Shown: one piece after another, positions 6,517 to 8,833 of the stretch
Position numbering within the stretch: position 1 is the first letter of the stretch
How the letters are laid out: each line of letters starts with the position of its first letter
Assembly: GCA_027064285.1 (NCBI GenBank)
Contig: JAMOPX010000176.1
Span: forward strand, 1-8,833
From: Desulfobacterales bacterium
GTDB lineage: Bacteria; Desulfobacterota; DSM-4660; Desulfatiglandales; JALVZP01
Reading direction: 5' to 3'
DNA: 8,833 nucleotides
Translations under genes and position numbers: made by a program
Notes under the pieces: generated by a model
What the model was told of the DNA's origin: nothing
Databases searched by the model: none
The model's input: only the letters and a program-made list of their open reading frames with translations

Positions 6517-7523
6517 GGAGAATAAGACATACAACCCTGTTTATACTTTCATCAATTTTGTTTCTCTTTCTTCTGCTTATAAATCTTGCTTTTGGTTCTG
6601 TTCATATTCCTTTTAAAGATATCTTTCAAATCGTATTTATGCACAGCTCCGACTCAACAGCTTGTTCAATAATATGGAAGATAAGGCTTCCAAGAATCCT
6701 TTTTGCTTCCCTTTCTGGCGCATATCTTTCTGTTGGAGGACTTCTGCTTCAGGTATTTTTCAGAAATCCCATTGTAGGGCCTTATGTTCTTGGAATATCA
6801 GCTGGTGCAACACTTATGGTAGGAATTGTGATGCTACTTGGAATAAGCATTGGACTAGCAGGCATTCATCCATTTTATATAAGCTTGGCAGCAGCATTTG
6901 GAGCATTTTGCGTAACTGCACTTCTTGTTGCTTTAAGCGCCAAGGTAAAAGACATAGTTACTTTGCTTGTTATAGGGCTTATGATGGGCTATCTCTGTTA
7001 TGCTGTTACAAGCATACTTATCACGTTTGCTGCGAAAGAAAAAGTAAAGGGATTTGTATTATGGCAGATGGGAAGCTTTTCTGGTGTTGTTTGGAAGGAA
7101 TTTTACATACTTCTTTTTTCAGCGCTCTTCTTAAGCATCCTTTTAAGCATCATAAAAAAGCCTCTAAATGCATTTCTCTTAGGAGAAGAATACGCAAAGA
7201 CAATGGGAGTAAACATAAAGCTTCTTAGAAATCTTATAGTAATTATTTCAAGCCTCCTTGCTGGTCTTGTTACTGCTTTTGCAGGACCTGTGGCATTTAT
7301 TGGGATTGCTGTTCCTCACATGGCAAGACTTCTTTTTAAGACCTCTGACAATGGAATCCTTATCCCTGCTTCTGCTATTCTTGGTGCAGATGTTACTGTG
7401 CTGTGTGATCTTGTAGCAAGATTGCTCATGTCTCCTGTGGAGCTTCCTATAAGTGCAATTACTGCCCTTTTTGGAGCACCTGTGGTTATATTTCTTCTTC
7501 TGAAAAGAAGGGCTACGATATGA
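6513..7523 (+). CDS. btuC: BtuC-type ABC transporter permease (FecCD family)
   Basis: Integral membrane subunit of a type II ABC importer; 336 residues, normal for the family, with about ten predicted membrane helices. The hallmarks are intact: RLPR (58-61), SVGGLLLQVFFRNPIVGP (73-90), LGISAGA (93-99), the cytoplasmic coupling segment LGEEYAKTMGV (223-232, which contacts the ATPase), GPVAFIGIAVPHMARLL (258-274), and the terminal ELPISAITALFGAP (310-323). The ATG overlaps the btuF stop as ATGA, with GAG about six bases upstream. It should form a homodimer with two ATPase subunits and import the ligand handed over by the lipoprotein. The corrinoid assignment rests on the upstream cobalamin riboswitch, because FecCD permeases for haem and siderophores look alike. 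Confidence 0.9.
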   Translation: MRRIRHTTLFILSSILFLFLLLINLAFGSVHIPFKDIFQIVFMHSSDSTACSIIWKIRLPRILFASLSGAYLSVGGLLLQVFFRNPIVGPYVLGISAGATLMVGIVMLLGISIGLAGIHPFYISLAAAFGAFCVTALLVALSAKVKDIVTLLVIGLMMGYLCYAVTSILITFAAKEKVKGFVLWQMGSFSGVVWKEFYILLFSALFLSILLSIIKKPLNAFLLGEEYAKTMGVNIKLLRNLIVIISSLLAGLVTAFAGPVAFIGIAVPHMARLLFKTSDNGILIPASAILGADVTVLCDLVARLLMSPVELPISAITALFGAPVVIFLLLKRRATI

Positions 7524-8713
7524 GAAGTGTGCTAAAGACAGAAGAGCTTTGTGTTGGATACGGAAAAAAAGAGATAGTTTCAGGTATCAGTCAGGAGATC
7601 ATTAAAGGACAGTTTGTAAGTATCTTGGGACCAAATGGTTCTGGAAAAACAACAATTTTAAAGACTTTAGCAAAGGTTATAGCTCCTCTAAGGGGAAGGA
7701 TTTATATAAATGGACTTTTGCTTGATAGGTTGAGTTCAAAAGAGGTTGCAAAAAATCTTTCAGTAGTCCTTACTGAAAGGCCTTCTCCTGGTCTTCTTAC
7801 TGCATTTGAATTTGTTGCTCTTGGAAGATATCCATACACAGACATATTTGGAAGGCTGACTGAGAAAGATAAGGAAAAGATAAAAGAAGCCCTTCAGCTT
7901 GTAAATGCAAAGGAGCTTTCAGAAAGATATTTTGGTGAGCTAAGTGATGGAGAAAGGCAAAAGCTTGTTATTGCAAGGGCTATAGCTCAAGAGCCAGAAA
8001 TCATCATCTTAGATGAACCCACAATCCATTTAGATCCAAAAAACAAGATAGAGCTGCTAGGCATACTTTACAGGCTTTCAAAAAAGAAGGGCGTTACAGT
8101 CCTTGTATCCCTTCATGATATAGATGTGGCATCAAGGATATCTGATCTTGTGCTACTTGTGAAGGAAGGAAGGATTATAGACTTTGGTCCACCAGAAAAG
8201 GTCATAAATCAAGAAAGGATTGCTCAGCTTTATGATCTAAAAGATGTTCACTTTAACAGCAAGTTATACACATTTGAGCTTTTAAAAAACAATAAAAGAA
8301 AAGACATTTTTGTCATTGCAGGAGCAGGAACAGGAACACCCTTATATAGGACGCTTTTAAGACATGGCTTTGGTATTGTAACAGGCATCATTCACGAAAA
8401 TGACATAGATTTTCATGTGGCAAATTCAATGAAAGTAGAAGTAGTCTCTGAAAGAGCGTTTCAAAAAATAGGTAAGAATACCTTAAAAAAAGCATTTTCC
8501 TTTATTGCTCATGCAAAAGCTGTAATTGATTCAGATTTTCCTGTGGGTTCATTTAATAGAGAAAATATAGATCTTATCCATTATGCCATAAAAAAAGAAA
8601 AAAAAGCCTATACATTGAGAAAAAAGAAAGAGGCTTATGAGCTATATGGGAATCTTAGTAAAAAGCTCATTTACCTGAATGATGTCTATTCCTTTTTAGA
8701 AGAAAGGAGGTGA
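7520..8713 (+). CDS. btuD: BtuD-type ABC transporter ATPase with extra C-terminal domain
   Basis: Two-domain protein of 397 residues. Residues 1 to about 250 are a FecE/BtuD-like ATPase that energises the importer: Walker A GPNGSGKT (37-44), signature LSDGERQ (141-147), Walker B IIILDEP (161-167), D-loop LD (171-172) and H-loop His199. In the Q-loop the usual VLPQ reads VLTE, so Glu86 stands where glutamine is expected; together with LSDGE this marks a distinct subgroup. Residues about 262-365 form a separate domain opening with a strand and the glycine-rich FVIAGAGTGTPLYR, followed by HENDIDFHVANS and DSDFPVGSFN. It looks like a Rossmann-type nucleotide- or cofactor-binding fold of unknown role; I do not see CbiZ features. 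The tail beyond 365 is lysine-rich and helical. The ATG overlaps the btuC stop as ATGA. It is the last gene of the operon in view. Confidence 0.9.
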   Translation: MRSVLKTEELCVGYGKKEIVSGISQEIIKGQFVSILGPNGSGKTTILKTLAKVIAPLRGRIYINGLLLDRLSSKEVAKNLSVVLTERPSPGLLTAFEFVALGRYPYTDIFGRLTEKDKEKIKEALQLVNAKELSERYFGELSDGERQKLVIARAIAQEPEIIILDEPTIHLDPKNKIELLGILYRLSKKKGVTVLVSLHDIDVASRISDLVLLVKEGRIIDFGPPEKVINQERIAQLYDLKDVHFNSKLYTFELLKNNKRKDIFVIAGAGTGTPLYRTLLRHGFGIVTGIIHENDIDFHVANSMKVEVVSERAFQKIGKNTLKKAFSFIAHAKAVIDSDFPVGSFNRENIDLIHYAIKKEKKAYTLRKKKEAYELYGNLSKKLIYLNDVYSFLEERR

Positions 8714-8746
8714 AAATAAAAGGCAGGGTGGGGGCAGCACCCTGCC
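8713..8746 (-). terminator. Probable intrinsic terminator for a convergent transcript
   Basis: A perfect 9-bp stem, GGCAGGGTG (8722-8730) with CACCCTGCC (8738-8746), encloses a 7-base loop. On the minus strand the stem is followed at once by TTTTATTTT, the form of a rho-independent terminator. On the plus strand what follows is ACCAGCC and an A-run, so termination of btuD from this side would not be intrinsic. This suggests a minus-strand gene or RNA to the right of the window. Confidence 0.6.
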
Positions 8747-8833
8747 ACCAGCCAAAAAACAGAGCAACCGGGAGGGGTGCGCTTAGGCCGGCTCTATTAT
8801 ATTAACAGCGAACCTCCCGGCTGTAAAGAAATC
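8747..8833. other. GC-rich structured element downstream of btuD
   Basis: Non-coding and clearly richer in G and C than the genes. CCGGGAGG (8768-8775) pairs perfectly with CCTCCCGG (8813-8820), and past one mismatch the stem continues with three more pairs. Alternatively AGAGC (8761-8765) pairs with GCTCT (8791-8795), and ACAGC with GCTGT (8820-8824), leaving GGGAGG and CCTCCC in two loops that could kiss. On the minus strand the long stem is followed four bases later by TTTTTT. It may be a structured RNA cut by the window edge or a second terminator; I could not match it to a known family. Confidence 0.4.

Noticed and set aside
6662..7228. Plus-strand open frame of 188 codons inside btuC
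   Set aside because: It is an out-of-frame shadow of a canonical FecCD permease; the Cys/Ser/Lys-rich translation has no domain features.
8300..8713. CbiZ-type adenosylcobinamide amidohydrolase fused to the ATPase
   Set aside because: CbiZ seemed attractive in a B12 operon, but the C-terminal domain shows a glycine-rich Rossmann-like start and I see no CbiZ-like motifs.
8710..8805. GTG-started short frame after btuD with AGGAGGTGA nearby
   Set aside because: The purine run overlaps the btuD stop and abuts the GTG with no spacer; the frame runs through two strong hairpins and ends after about 31 codons.

Overview
The window is AT-rich and densely packed. It holds two divergent gene groups separated by about 700 bases of mostly non-coding DNA that contains a cobalamin riboswitch. 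The organism looks like an anaerobic bacterium. A CooC-type nickel-insertion ATPase implies carbon monoxide dehydrogenase elsewhere in the genome, and a complete B12-regulated corrinoid uptake operon implies heavy corrinoid use, as in the Wood-Ljungdahl pathway or corrinoid methyl transfer. Frequent AGA/AGG and ATA codons and sparse CpG fit an AT-rich, possibly thermophilic lineage. I cannot place the species.

Left part (minus strand, about 3307 down to 23): cooC, serC and asnS form a compact operon. cooC and serC share an ATGA overlap, and asnS begins within or directly after the serC stop codon. A Shine-Dalgarno-like purine run at the extreme left edge suggests another gene follows beyond the window. 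No CODH or acetyl-CoA synthase gene is present here.

Middle (about 3308-4005): up to 3690 I see no intact gene, only a possible broken-gene remnant, a 14-bp perfect inverted repeat and a near-duplicate 15-17 bp motif. Then come a good promoter (TTGACA / TATATT), a full cobalamin aptamer beginning at about the expected transcription start, a plausible antiterminator hairpin and an intrinsic terminator ending 12 bases before the first gene.

Right part (plus strand, 4006-8713): five overlapping genes under this riboswitch. They are a divergent CcsA-like membrane protein, a short ResB-like membrane protein, a BtuF-type substrate-binding lipoprotein, a BtuC-type permease, and a BtuD-type ATPase carrying an extra C-terminal domain of unknown role. 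The last three make a standard corrinoid ABC importer. The first two resemble the system II cytochrome c haem-handling pair, but the CcsA-like protein has lost most of the haem-presenting WWD motif. I infer that this pair may handle a corrinoid rather than haem, which is the most interesting point in the window.

The last 120 bases are GC-rich with several strong complementary segments. They may be a structured RNA on the plus strand or tandem terminators for a convergent transcript entering from the right.
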